Origin: Blasia pusilla
Taxonomy: Eukaryota > Marchantiophyta > Marchantiopsida > Blasiales
Assembly: GCA_050084515.1 (NCBI GenBank)
Contig: CM114271.1
Span: 19,778,001-19,842,000, forward strand
DNA length: 64,000 nt
Direction: 5' to 3'
In this document: in pieces, positions 22,986 to 34,169 of the stretch
How positions within the stretch are numbered: the first letter of the stretch is position 1
Layout of the letters: every line of letters begins with the position of its first letter
Notes under the pieces: model-generated
The model's input: the letters and a program-made list of their open reading frames with translations, nothing else
Told to the model about the DNA's origin: nothing
Database searches by the model: none
Made by a program: the position numbers and the translations under genes

Positions 22986-23451
22986 CACTCAAAGAACTGG
23001 AGTAGATCGATGGTAGCTTCGATTGTAGATCAGTAGGATCTGGTTAGGGTTGATTGTGTACTCAACGGTGGATGTTCGGGGCTTTTTTCCTATGTTGGAG
23101 GTGTGAATCAGGTGCGTGGTTGATTGGGAAAGAAGCGCCTTGCTGAGAGCTTTCCAACGCGCTGTAGATCGCCGGATTTCGTCCAGGGAGTTGGAAGTTA
23201 TCAAACATTGAAGATTCTGGTCGTGTTCGACAGTTTTCTGATGTGGAGAGCTTGGAGTGCGGAAGCTCTGTTGAAGTTCATCCAGATCGGGTGAGAGGTT
23301 CCTATTGCTACTTGTATTGTGATCTCATGTGAATACATGTGCTACATGTATTCACGGATTTCACTCAAAGAACTGGAGTAGATCGATGGTAGCTTCGATT
23401 GTAGATCAGTAGGATCTGGTTAGGGCTGATTGTGTACTCAGCCGTGGATGT
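22976..23451 (+). repeat. Direct repeat of about 98 bases in the element B leader
   Basis: CACGGATTTCACTCAAAGAA through GATTGTGTACTCA occurs at about 22977-23075 and again at about 23353-23450, offset 376, with one or two differences. The first copy overlaps the last bases of repeat A1, so the A1/leader junction itself was duplicated. Confidence 0.8.
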
Positions 23452-23521
23452 TCGTGGCTTCGAGGCAACTCGTGGTAGCTCGGGGCGAGTGGGCGTGAGA
23501 GGCGGAGTAAGGAGCAAGGAG

Positions 23522-23545
23522 CAAGCAAGCAAGCTTGCTTGCTTG
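23522..23545. repeat. 24-base perfect palindrome in the element B leader
   Basis: CAAGCAAGCAAG is followed immediately by CTTGCTTGCTTG, an exact palindrome centred on AAGCTT. It lies in the untranslated leader upstream of gag. Confidence 0.9.
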
Positions 23546-24369
23546 GGCGTGAGGCAATTTTTGCAGGATTTGGGATTTGAGTTTTGCATAATCGGTCACC
23601 CATCTTTGGGCTATTTCGCTGGAGGACGCTTAACTCGCTGAGTTCTTAATTATGCCCGGTGTCTGCATTGTTGTAGCTCATTTGGTCTTTGTTCGAGATG
23701 TGTTAGGCGCTTTATGCATCTCAGGTTTTTGTTGATGTACCTCTAGCGCATAGTACGGTGTAGCCTCTCCATGCAAGTGATATTTTCAGTGTCTTTGCGA
23801 GTTCGACTAGCACGTCATCGACCCTTGGCGGAGTAGCTATTGCGTTAGAATTGTGTGGTGGGTTTTGTGGATTCGGGGCACCACGTTTGGTGGATTGTGT
23901 TACCTTGATTTCCATTTGCGGTTGGAGGGTTGTCGTTGGACTTCACGTATCGGATCCCCTCCATCGTGCTTTTGCTTCTTGCGCGCCCATTGTTAGGGTT
24001 GACGCTGATTTCGAGTAGTGTTACTCCTGTGTGCTCGCGATAGTGAGGTGGAGTGATGACTAGTAGACCGTGGGAGGCTTCTGGTAGTGATGAGAGGTTA
24101 GATTGCCTACACCCATAGCTAGTAGAGCAACATCGACGTCACTTGGGTAATTTGGTGGTGGTGAGGCATCGGCGTTGGTCATCACGGAGCTGTCGGGTGG
24201 TCGGTTGGGGACCGTGGTGCGGACGGTGGTGGTTTCACACGGAGTGGATTTAGGTATCGGCTACCTTTTCCACTTCCGACGGTTGATGAAGAGGAGGACC
24301 AGGGTGTTCCAAACACCGAGTCTTCTACGTTGTTATCGAGTGTTGCAGCTCCATTGATTTGGGACATGG

Positions 24370-25419
24370 ACGGTGGATATGGGGCCATGAAGGCCCACGA
24401 CGATATTCGGGTGCAAAGTGGGCACCATTGAGTTGGAGGACTTCATGCGGGAGTTTGATACGTGGTGTGATATGCGATGATGTTGAACGCCACGTTGTTT
24501 ACACCCTTCTTGGCTTGGAAGGGGTTGTTTCAGCACTTGGAAGGACCACCCATGGATGATTACCATGAGTTTAGGAAGGACCATATTACTAAGATTGAGG
24601 CATGGAGACAATATTGGTCTCCAAGCTATGTGTCTATCACCCATGGTGGTATTGGTAGTAGTGCTCCTACTATGCCGGCCCGGCCCGGCGTTGAGTGGTA
24701 CGAGTACGAGCCGGAGTGGGGATACCAGTGGAGGTACTAGTGGGGGTACTAGTGGAGGTACTAGTGGAGGTACTAGTGCCCCACCATCGTTCAGCCCGGT
24801 TGCAGAGTTCTTCAAGAGGTTGAAGAAGAACTATCAGGGAGTGAAGACGGAGAAGTTGAGGAATCTTCAGGACTTTGAGCGAAAGACTGGTGAGAGTCTT
24901 TGTGAGGCATACACTCAGTATCACGCTTGATTTCGATTACCAGGGTGTGTGACCGAGGATCAAGTAGTCCGATTTTGGCACGGGATCTTGGACAGAGATT
25001 TGCGCCGTAGGGTACGTGATGCTACTCTTATGAGTGATGATTCACCCACATTGACCCATGTGTTTGCTTTATCTGAGAAGATTGAGCTTAACATGGTGAA
25101 GGAGAGAGTGGTGACATCCGCATTCAGTAGGGATACAACTACTACTTCTCGGGTTCAGCCGCCCACCTCACAGTCTCGTAGTAGTGGTGGTGGTAGTAGT
25201 AGTGGGAGTCGTGGGGGGTACATGCGACCTCAGTCAAGTCGTAGAGGGACATTTGTGCAGAGACCATTGCCTTCATTTGCTGCCCCGCAGCAAGGACAGT
25301 CATGTTGGACATGTGGAGGTGATAATGTTAGGAAGTTTTGTCCCCAAGAGGATGGGAGACAGACTTTGGAGGATGGGCCTCGATCGGCCCCAACTCGGTG
25401 TGATCATTGCGGAGACTAG
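24370..25419 (+). pseudogene. Element B gag, broken
   Basis: Retrotransposon capsid/nucleocapsid region in pieces. Motifs are FLAWKGLFQHLEGPPMDDY (about 24510), FFKRLKKNYQGVKTEKLRNL (about 24810-24870), GESLCEAY, LDRDLRRRVRDA and a degenerate zinc-knuckle region, CWTCGGDNVRKFC then CDHCGD. A run of GGTS-type repeats (24720-24775) sits before the capsid half. At least two frameshifts and stops (after YTQYHA, about 24930) break it. The same protein is nearly whole in element C. A GRGG-rich stretch follows at 25460-25560. Confidence 0.8.
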
Positions 25420-25879
25420 GTCATCCTCGAGAGCGTTGCTTTGATCTCCATCCGAGTTGAGATCAGGCCGAGGCCGTGGTGGAGTAGCTCCGAGAGGCCG
25501 AGGTGGTAGAGGTGGTAGGGGTGGTAGAGGTGGACCCGGTGGTTGGAGAGCCTACGGTGGCTACCCCTACCACTACGACAAGTCGACTATGGTGCTGCCA
25601 AGATTGAGCTTGATTAGAGCGAGAGTTGGCTACTATGGTGGTATCCAAAGATAGATCAGTTCGGGAGCAGGGGCTTCCACCTCTTATGGAGGGGATGATC
25701 TCTCTTATATGGCGAAAAGACAAAGTTGAGGCATCGGTGCGATTCTGAGAGGAGCCACTCGGCGTCGAGCCACGTGGTGCTCTTGTGGAGTTGGACCCAC
25801 AGAGGGGTGAGGGCCGGGAGGCGGCTAGGCTTCCCGGTCATTCTTGTTGTCGAGGTGCTTAGGACTCCATCCATGGTTC

Positions 25880-26470
25880 CTCACGAGCCTATTGAGCCGA
25901 CAGTGGGGATCGAGGCATCTACATCGCGTGTAGTAGACACGGATGCAAAGATCAATGCGATTGTGCGGATGGCAACCGGTGTTGGGATCCCCATTGTTTT
26001 CGCCACGGAGCTTATGGCTTTAGGAGTTGACTTAGCTCCTGTATTTGATTAGCGACCACGTTGTGTGAACGTGGGGTGTTATTCTTGCTACACGTGTTGA
26101 GGTGGATGATGGTGTTGCGGTGGAGCGACCCTCTATGTCGAGTAGCATTGAGTACGGTGCTACTTGGCGTGCAAAGAATGGGCGAAGATGGATGCATTAC
26201 CAGCCCGGCCAACCATTGATCGTGAGAGGCTTACACTGGTGTATGTATGTTGGACAACCGAGTGGGATCTTCCGATTGGTGAGTCCCAGACAGGACAGTG
26301 TATAGACCAGATAGAGACTTGTTAGACTCGGTGCCCAACCTTTGATGTTGGGAAAGGCGCATGTATTGGTTTGGGTATTCGGAGGTCGAGCTTGAGCCTT
26401 GCCCATTCCGATTCAAACATCACTTGGAGGAGCCAATGATAGGTCTCAATTCATGACACGGGAAAAGTTT
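25880..26470 (+). pseudogene. Element B aspartic protease region, broken
   Basis: Recognised by comparison with element C. Pieces such as SGIFRLVSPRQDSV, GAQPLMLGKA-like translation near 26330-26355, and LEPCPF then IQTSLGG-like reading near 26390-26420 occur in the same order as in the C protease. Several stops and frame changes are present, and the DSG active-site triplet is damaged in this copy. It lies between gag and the methyltransferase. Confidence 0.6.
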
Positions 26471-26989
26471 TCTATCTGATTGAGACCAGATCATGCGATC
26501 GATAGCTCCCGGTTGGGAGTATCTGCGGTAGTCACATCACCGAGTCGTATGATGTACTAGTTGGAGGAGCGATGTGTACCCGATGGGTTTTCAGATGGAT
26601 TCTTGGATCGAGAGGCGTCTTCTGAGACCTGGTTGGCAGTCCGGGATGGACGTATGAGCCAAGTTCTGTGAGATTTATTTCTGGGGCTCGACCAGGAGGG
26701 TCTTCCCCAACAAGTGTTAGCATCTGGCTGGTTTTAGTGGAGTAGTCACTTGGCCGAGAGACTTTTTGAGGGTAATGTTTCTTCTATGGATTCTCTGCGC
26801 ATGAGGAGGTAGAGGAGGTCCCTATTTTTTTTTGCTGCAGTGGCATCCTCATCGTTGGATGTGCCACTTTGGAGTTCAAAGCGGTGCACTACGGCAGAGG
26901 CTCATCGCCTAGTGCAAGAGGCTTGGTGTGAGGTGTTATACCTCACGAGAAAGAGGAGGCCCCACGGCGGACTCCTACAGTCGGTCCAG

Positions 26990-28010
26990 ATTAGGTTATC
27001 CCCTTTGGATACTACACCCATTGTATGGCAAGTATCCGCGGAGGGTATTTGTGTGTTAGATCTCTTTGGTGGGATTAGCACTGGTTTGGTCTGCAGATGT
27101 TGCGGGCCGGTATTCTGTCTTGGAGATACGTGTATGTGGAGCGAGATGAGACGGCCAAGAGAGTCTCATCTCGACATACTAGTCAGTTGATGCGGAGATA
27201 CCCTGAGTTGTTGCCGCCATCAGCTATTCGTGGGTACCAGCGTGCTTTACCATCACACATTGCATTGTTGGGGGCGCAGGACCTTGAGAGGGTTGGTCCT
27301 GTGGATTTGGTGATTGTTGGATGGCCATGTCGGGTCATACACGTCTTTGGTCGTGGTGAGGGATTACATGACCCTAGGTCTCGATTGTTTTGGGAGATCT
27401 TACGGGTGTTACGACATCTTGAGTTCATCAGCACACGTGCTCTAGCTTACATTCTGGAGAATGTTCCATTGTTGGGTGACACTCGGACCCGGATGATGGC
27501 GAGTGTTCATGAGGTGCGCTCTTAGATTGGACCAGAGGTGTTGTTGGATGCAATGCGAGTTGGCTCGCGTGCACATCGTCCACGCTTGTGGTGGACAAAC
27601 TTGTTGCCTATGGAGGTTCTACGTCGAGCATATGATGCAGTGCAGCGGGATCCTCGCCTTATAGTGGATAGTATCTTGGATACTGGGCGACTTTCTCAAG
27701 TGGTGAGGGTTATTGATCGGTCACCCATGGCAGTGGTGAACCGTGTGGGCCAGCCTAGGATGGCACTACCCACATTTGTGAGTTTTCCTCGTCACATGCC
27801 TACTGAGGAAGGTGGTCCGGGGCTTGTATGGGATTCTCATGTGCGACGGCAGTTGGTGGAGCCTAACGCGATGAGAGAGAGCGTGCGATGGGATTTGCTC
27901 TTGGTGTGTGGCGGTTGCTTCTATTTCTCAAGCTTCACGACGTCATGTGTTGGGTCAGCCATGGACCTGAATTGTTTGACTTGGATTTTGAGTCTTGGTA
28001 TGGGCGGCAG
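26990..28010 (+). pseudogene. Element B DNMT3/DRM-like cytosine-5 DNA methyltransferase, broken
   Basis: Would transfer methyl from S-adenosylmethionine to cytosine in DNA. Conserved motifs appear in the usual, non-permuted order: motif I, CVLDLFGGISTGL (27056-27073 codes LDLFGG); motif II, VYVERDETA; motif IV, VGWPC with the catalytic Cys (27319-27330); motif VI, ILENVP (27457-27468); and a motif VIII region, LLDAMRVGSRAHRPRLWWTN, that closely follows the animal DNMT3 pattern V-x-AHR-x-R-x-W-x-N. Motif X-like SRRHVLGQ lies near 27935-27960. One frameshift after motif I, a stop after HEVRS (27523) and later frame changes inactivate it. It sits between protease and reverse transcriptase of element B, so it is part of the element and not a neighbour gene. 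The order of motifs argues against the permuted plant DRM2 layout. Confidence 0.85.
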
Positions 28011-28300
28011 CGTCGACTTCGGACTATGTCGTGGGTCTTCCACCCTTGTAATGAGCTCGATGGCTAGGGGACAGTAGAGGCATCGGTGGGGCGAGGAGAG
28101 TAGTATTTTGCATCCTTGGAGTAAATGGGATGTAATGGCTCGGCATGTGGAGTTGGTTGCTCATCTTTGGTGGAAGAGTTATTTGCTCGAGATGATGGTG
28201 TAGCTAAGGGTGTACCATCTTGTGAGGGGGTTATGTAGTGACCAATGGCATCGTCCTCTCCCTCTAGTGTGACAAGTGGAGGAGACTTGGGAGCCATTAC

Positions 28301-29690
28301 TTGGGCCCAAGCTTACGGGAGGTGAGAAACGACGCTGACACACGGTTCCTACGTGCTTATAGGAGTTGTTTTGCCTTTAGCATGAAGGAGTTGGGTTCTC
28401 TGGTTGGACCCGGTATACGGATTGATTTGGCTAGTGATACGCCAATCTTCCGTCTTCCCTACCGATATAGTGATATGGAGAGGGACTTGATTGAGTAGGA
28501 CGTTGGACCTTTTGGAGGCTGGATTAGTGGAGTTGTCGCATGGAGAGTATGCATCGCCCACGGTCATGCTCGCTAAAAGGATATGCATGGAAACTACGGA
28601 TAGGCGGATGTGTGGAGATTACCGTCCTATCAATCGGCAAACCAAGGCGGATAGGTATGCCATGCCTACACTGAGAGATCTTTGATGTGGTGGGACAGCA
28701 AAGATTTTCGATGCTTTGGATCTTGGCAGATACCATCAATTGCCGATTCGGGAGAGTGACAAGGCCAAGACAACATTTTGGGGTGTCAACTCTCATGGCA
28801 AGGATTGTTTGTACCAGTGGAAATTCTTACCCTTTGGGTTGAAGAATGCACCTGCCGAGTTTCAAAGAGTGATGGACAGGATCCTAGCAGGGTTGGATTT
28901 TGTTCGGTGTTACATTGATGATATCTTGGTGTTCAGTAACACGGTGTTTGAGCGGTTGAAAGTTCATGGTCTACGTTTGCATCCTGGAAAGTGTAAGTTC
29001 TTCCATGAGGATGTTGAGTACTTGGGTCATGTGATCTATCCAGGTGGTTTGGGAGTTCAGCAAGCAAAGGTGGAGGCTATTGCACTTATTCCGCGTCCGA
29101 TAGATGTGAGTAGAGTTCGAGCATTCATGGGATTGGCGAACTACTATCGGAGGTATGTGAAGGGATTTAGTGCTATGGCAAAGCCTTTGAACCAATTGCT
29201 GAAATCAGATCAAGAGTGGCACTGGGGAGATGATCAGGAGAGAGCTTTTGTGGAGCTTAAGGCCCAGTTGGTGGCGGCGCCTATCTTGAGGAGACCTATC
29301 GAGGGCGCCCATTTCGATTACACATCGATTGGAGTAGGTTGGGACTTGGAGCGGTGTTGACACAACATGATGATGAGCACAAGGAGTTTGTGGTGGCCTA
29401 TGCAAGTCGTTCGAATAATGCAAATGAGTCGCGCTATAGTTCATATGAGGGAGAGTGCTTGGCAAGAGTGTGTGGGTTGTGGTCCACTTTAGGTGTTACT
29501 TGTTTGGCACCGGTTTACCCTTGTTCTCGATCACCAACCGCTCAAGTGGTTGATGGAGTCGGACAAGCTTACAGGGAAGCTTGCACGGTGGGCTCTTATC
29601 TTACAGGAGTATGACTTCCAGGTGGTACATAGACCTGGAGTTGCCAACCTTGATGGTGATGGGTTGAGTAGGAACCCATGTACTAGCCAA
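28301..29690 (+). pseudogene. Element B reverse transcriptase and RNase H, broken
   Basis: Polymerase motifs: RMCGDYRPINRQTKADRYAM, YHQLPIRESDKAKTTFWG, QWKFLPFGLKNAPAEFQRV, the catalytic CYIDDILVFS box (about 28907-28936) and FMGLANYYRRYVKGF. RNase H follows with VVAYASRSNNANESRYSSY and, in another frame, LDHQPLKWLMESDKL and YDFQVVHRPG. Breaks include a stop after RDLIE (28498), a frame change near 28685-28715 and one at 29340. Very similar to element A, confirming one family. Confidence 0.88.
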
Positions 29691-30039
29691 GAGGATACAA
29701 CAAGGGCTAGATGGCATGGCGAGGTTGATGAGGAGATGGTGCCAGGTTGGCATGCATCCGCCTTTTTATGTTGGTTAGGGGTGGACTCTAGTATGGAGGA
29801 CCACATGATATCTTACTCTAGTCAGAGGGTAGATGGCCAGCCTTCAGATCCTAAGGTTGGAGATGGTGGTACGGATCAGCGTGATATTCATGATGATGCG
29901 TTGGAGTTCCTACGGACCGGTAGGGTGCCAGGCATAGTGAGTGCCAAGGAGCGAGACCGTGTTCTTCAACGTGCTAAGAGGTATCGATTGGAGGGAACAC
30001 ATATTCTCCGCGTGTGGGAGGATGGTAGAGTACGAGTAG

Positions 30040-31301
30040 TGCCACATTTGGCTCAGAGAGAGCGCATTGTGCGACATGCCCATGAGAAGTTGGGACATTT
30101 TGGGGTAAAGCGTACGTATAGCTTACTCCTTGGCCAATATTGGTGGCGTGGCATGCATACTCAGGTGCAGCAGTTGGTGTCACGTTGTATCGTTTGTGAC
30201 CGGGTGAGGGCATCATTTAATGCCCCACACCACAATTACACCCCTTGCCTATTATGGGGTTGGGTTACCCTTGGAATGTGGACTTTGCGGGACCGTTAAC
30301 GTTGACTGTACGACATCATCGATATGTGTTGGTGATGGTGGAGCACTTCTCCAAGTGGATTGAGTTGGTGGCATTACCGGACAAGGCGAGTGAGGGAACG
30401 GCGTATGCGTTTCGGGATAGAGTGCTTAGTCATTTTGGTGCACCAGCTGAAGTGCTCACCGATCGAGTCTGAGTTTCAGGGTGAGTTTCGGTCTTGTGTG
30501 ACAAGGCGTTGATTGATCATCGGACCACGTCTCGAGATCATCCAGAGGCGGATGGTTTGGCTGGCGTGTGGTTCACACGGTGAAGAGGGCATTGCGCAAG
30601 TATGGCCTCTGAAGGGGCATCTTGGAGACCAGGATATTCGGTTGCCATGGTTAGCCATGGGGTATAGGTTGATCGCCAAGCATCCTTGGCTTCCTTCTCA
30701 CCTTATTTTCTGTTATACGGCCGAGATCCGGACTTGCCAGCAAAGAATTGTCGGGAGTCTAGTGAGGTGGTGAACCTTGATGACCCAGAGATGTGGATGA
30801 GGGTGTGTTCTCGAGCGGAGCTCTTTCGAGAGTTATGCCAATGACCTTTGAGAATCTTGCCATTGCTCAACACAGGGGATACGTTGCGGTATGCAACCAT
30901 TCGAGGTGGAGGTTATCGACCATCGATTGTAGGTTCCATGTGGGGACTATGTCTATTTGCAGCAGATTGCCCCAACAACGTTGGATGACGGCAGCCGCAC
31001 TATTTAACGAGTGCGCGAGGTGTTAGCTTCGGAGTTCTCATGTTGGAGGGTCGTGATGGAGTTGTTTGGAAGGACCATGTGCGTAATTGTGCGCCATGTC
31101 ATCTTCCAAATGTGGATGGTCTTGTTGACCCAAGCTTAGCCATGATACATGCTAGCTTGAGGTGCATGTTGTGTGGGTGCGGTAACGCGCCCGTATGTTG
31201 GTGTGTGATCGGTGTTCTAGGGGTTGGCATATGATGTGTTTGACTCCACGTTTGGATGTCGTTCCTACTGGAAGGTGGGTTTGTCCTCGATGTACTTAGG
31301 A
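30040..31301 (+). pseudogene. Element B integrase and C-terminal PHD finger, broken
   Basis: The HHCC zinc region reads HAHEKLGHFGVKRTYSLL then CIVCD (about 30076-30200). The DDE core starts PIMGLGYPWNVDFAGPLT with the first Asp, then HFSKWIELVALPDKASEGTA. The later core is frameshifted. The polypeptide ends in a linker (VLMLEGRDGVVWKDHVRNCA, about 31038-31100) and a PHD finger, CMLCG, then after a 1-base frame change VCDRCSRGWHMMCL and WVCPRC (to about 31300), giving all eight Cys4-His-Cys3 ligands. Stop follows at once. PHD fingers usually read histone-tail methylation, so a targeting role for integration is inferred. Confidence 0.8.
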
Positions 31302-31460
31302 GAGGTAGATGACTTGATCTTTGCATGATATGGATTACAGATGTGCGACTAACGATGGGGCAACCTAGCACCCGGCCTTCTGATTCGGGCACTCAAGAAG
31401 GTGTATAGCATGTAGTAGATGTATAGGACTACCTGGGAGTTAGAGGACCTAACCGCTTGA

Positions 31461-31470
31461 TTAGGGGGCG
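31461..31470 (+). promoter_or_regulatory. Probable polypurine tract of element B
   Basis: TTAGGGGGCG sits between the end of the PHD-coding region and repeat B1. Matching tracts lie at the same place in A (TAGGGGGGGCGA at about 39153) and C (GCTAGGGGGGCGG on the minus strand, 33596-33584). Plus-strand DNA synthesis is normally primed here, which would place B1, not A2, as the start of the copied terminal repeat. Confidence 0.65.
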
Positions 31471-32055
31471 AGTTGTGGTACACTTGCGTTTGTGGATACT
31501 CTCGTCTATGTTATGTACGTATGTGAGTATGGTATGTCAGCGATGTATGTTGTATGAGGATGTGGATTCGCACGACAGCTGTCATGACCATACGGATTAT
31601 GTCGTAGAGTATAGTGTGCTAGTAGAGGACATTCCTTATGTAGGACCGTAGTGGCTTGGTAGAGATGCGGTTCCATACATAGGGTTGGGGGTTACTCAGT
31701 TGGGGTGAGTTTCCCAAGAGGGGCCCGCTCTTAGGTTGGAGGATATAAGGTGGAGTGCACTCAAAGAACGATCAGTTCTTTGAGTTGAGCCTGCTATGCG
31801 TTGGGAGTTAGCCTTGGTAGTGAGTAGAGCTCTTGGCTATGGTGTTTCCCGCAAGCTTTGACCTGGATTCTCCCATCGTGGAGTGGGTTTGGCTCGATTG
31901 TATGTGATTATAAACGTGTTTTATGACAGTAGGTCTTTCACGGATTTTAGTTGTGGTACACTTGCGTTTGTGGATACTCTCGTCTATGTTATGTACGTAT
32001 GTGAGTATGGTATATCAGCGATGTATGTTGTATGACGATGTGGATTCGCACGACA
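31471..32055 (+). repeat. Element B 3' repeat block B1-A2-B2
   Basis: B1 is 31471-31577 (AGTTGTGGTACACTTGCG to CACGACA). Two bases, GC, follow. A2 is 31580-31948 and matches A1 at 22620-22985. B2 is 31949-32055 and matches B1 at 105 of 107 positions. Element B ends with B2 and the target repeat ACTG follows. Confidence 0.92.
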
Positions 32056-32059
32056 ACTG

Positions 32060-32827
32060 TCACACATTTAAGGTGTTACTTATTCGGCAACCCCTTTACC
32101 ATCATCACTGATCATCAACCACTAAAGTGGTTGATGGAGTCCGACAAGCTTACATGGAAGCTTGCAAGATGGGCTTTGTTGCTGCAGGAGTACGATTTTC
32201 AGGTGGTACATAGACCTGGGACGCTCAACCAGGATGCAGATAGGCTGAGTCGTAACCCATGCCCGAGTCAACGAGATGCAACTAGAGCTCGATGGCATGG
32301 AGAGAGTGATGAGGAGTCAGTGTCAGGATGGCACGCGTCAGCCTACTTAGACTTGTTGGCTATGGAGAGCCAGAGTGTGGAGACTTTGATAGCGAGGTCT
32401 GATGGAGAGTCCTTGGATCCCGAGGCCAGTGAGGAGACGATAGGTGGCCGAGATATTCACGATGATGAAGTAGTCTTGGAGTATCTACGTACTGGCAGCG
32501 TTGCGAGCACAGTGGATGCTAGAGAGCGGGATCGGGTCCTTCACCGGGCTAGGTGGTTCCGCTGGGAGGGGACATATATGTTGCGAGTGTGGGAGGATGG
32601 TAGAGTGCGTGTAGTGCCTCATCCTTTGCAGATAGCACGTTTGGTGCATCATGCCCATGAGGAGTTGGGTCATTTTGGAGTGAAGCGGACATATAGCGTG
32701 CTCCAGATTCAATATTGGTGGCGAGGCATGCAGACTGATGTTCAGCAGTTTGTTGCCAGATGCATAGTGTGTGATTGAGTCCGAGCATTTTTCAATGCTC
32801 CAACTCCACAGTTGCATCCACTTCCGA
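32060..32827 (+). pseudogene. Element A RNase H C-terminal part and integrase zinc region
   Basis: Continues the element A reading from 22615. It begins HLRCYLFGNPFTIITDHQPL, then WLMESDKLTWKLARWALLLQ and YDFQVVHRPGTLNQDADRLS. A long linker and the integrase HHCC zinc region (HAHEELGHFGVKRTYSVL to CIVCD) follow, then a TGA after the last Cys-Asp. It is open for 248 codons. The reading stops at the element C insertion (32832) and resumes at 37916. Confidence 0.88.
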
Positions 32828-32831
32828 TCAT

Positions 32832-33583
32832 TGTCGTGCGCATACATATCGCTACACACCATACATCGTTGGTCACATCTACACCACACAACACCAATCT
32901 TCCCCACACACGGGTCGATCCACACATGTACAAAAATGAACTCATACATATACATGGAGATCACACAACAAAAATAAAGAGTAGTAAAAACGGCACACCC
33001 GGCCTAAAACTCCACTCATCTACATCGGCATAACGAGCCTCATCCACCCTGTGCTATCAAGGAATCCGGACGCTAGCACCCTAGTCCTAGCTCACACACA
33101 TACAAGGGAGGTGCTCAACGGCCCAACATGAGAAAGATGGCTTAGGAAAGCCATCTTCCTCTCTTATATAGGGTTGGGAAGAGCCAAAAGGCTCTTCCCC
33201 TAAAAATAGCCCTCCCCTTGGTAACTTGCGCGCACAGGTTACCAAGGACGAGTGACCTGGTCAACAAGTCACCCGATTGTAAAAGAGCTCAACATGAAAG
33301 TTGTCAGAAACAACGTTTTTGACACAATGGACCTATCTTCAACCTCATCCGACACCGTGGGACAAAGTTACACTCAAGATAGTCCGCTGGCTCCTGCGCC
33401 CTATCCACAATAGATCTCGGCCTATCGGCTACTCAGATGTGACAGATTGTCGTGCACATACATATCGCTACACAACATACATCGCTAGTCACATCTACAC
33501 CACACAACACCTATCTTCCCCACACACAGATCGATCCACACATGTAAAAAATCAACTCATACATATACATGGAGATCACACAA
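32832..33583 (-). repeat. Element C 3' repeat block B1-A2-B2
   Basis: On the minus strand, B1 is 33583-33448, a 3-base gap ATC lies at 33447-33445, A2 is 33444-32969, and B2 is 32968-32832. B1 and B2 share nearly all bases (TGTGTGATCTCCATG start, CACGACA end). A2 matches A1 at 37915-37436. Confidence 0.9.
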
Positions 33584-34169
33584 CCGCCCCCCTAGCTGGT
33601 AGTTGGATCCCCCCAACTCTAGATAGAAAATATCACATCTCTCTGACATGACCTACTACCCTATACACATCTCGGACACATCCATGATAAAAACATGACT
33701 CCACGCCTGCCTCACGAGGTCATCGGCACTCCTCTGTAGCTCCCGAGTCACACCCCACAATGGTGAAGAGGCCTCGCCAACATGGGAAGAGACACCCGCC
33801 ATGGCCTGTCTCTCCGTGGGACTATCCGCTATTGGGACATCCTCCGCATGTGCATTCCCCTCCAACAACTCTCCTAGCCAACTAACACTACATGTGAAAG
33901 TTGCCAACGTGGTCACAAACTCGCCTCGTGATCGACCACCTCGTCCCGCAAACTGCATGGGGTAACTGACTCATCCGTATGTCACCTGACCGCCATCCTG
34001 GCCGATAAGCAACAGTCTCCTCCCAGAAGTCAAGGATGAATCCTAGGGGATATAACACTGTACTCCCCACCAACACATCGTACGACTCAGCTGGTGTAGT
34101 AATCGCACGTGTGCGCACCATAGCACTATCCGTCGCATGCTCTGGCTGGACTCTGACAACAATCTCCTA

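Larger units (their letters stand above)
22620..32055 (+). mobile_element. Ty3-type retroelement B with DNMT-like and PHD domains, split direct repeats
   Basis: A 9.4 kb insertion in the RNase H region of element A. It starts TGTCATGACC and ends GCACGACA, flanked by the duplicated target ACTG (22616-22619 and 32056-32059). Order: terminal repeat A1 (22620-22985), leader, gag (about 24370-25419), protease (about 25880-26470), cytosine methyltransferase (about 26990-28010), reverse transcriptase and RNase H (28301-29690), integrase and PHD finger (30040-31301), purine tract (31461-31470), then B1-A2-B2 (31471-32055). All coding parts carry stops or frameshifts. The 5' end has A only while the 3' end has B-A-B, the split-direct-repeat layout rather than two LTRs. 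Confidence 0.88.

Noticed and set aside
31471-31947. An ordinary 3' LTR starting right after the purine tract
   Set aside because: That unit would not end in CA, and the 5' end of the element starts at TGTCATGACC (A1) at the target duplication, not at the B unit.
22620-32055. Element B as a DIRS/PAT retroelement because of its split direct repeats
   Set aside because: No tyrosine-recombinase motif was seen; the pol region has an HHCC zinc region and a DDE-type integrase core, and 4-base target duplications flank the element.
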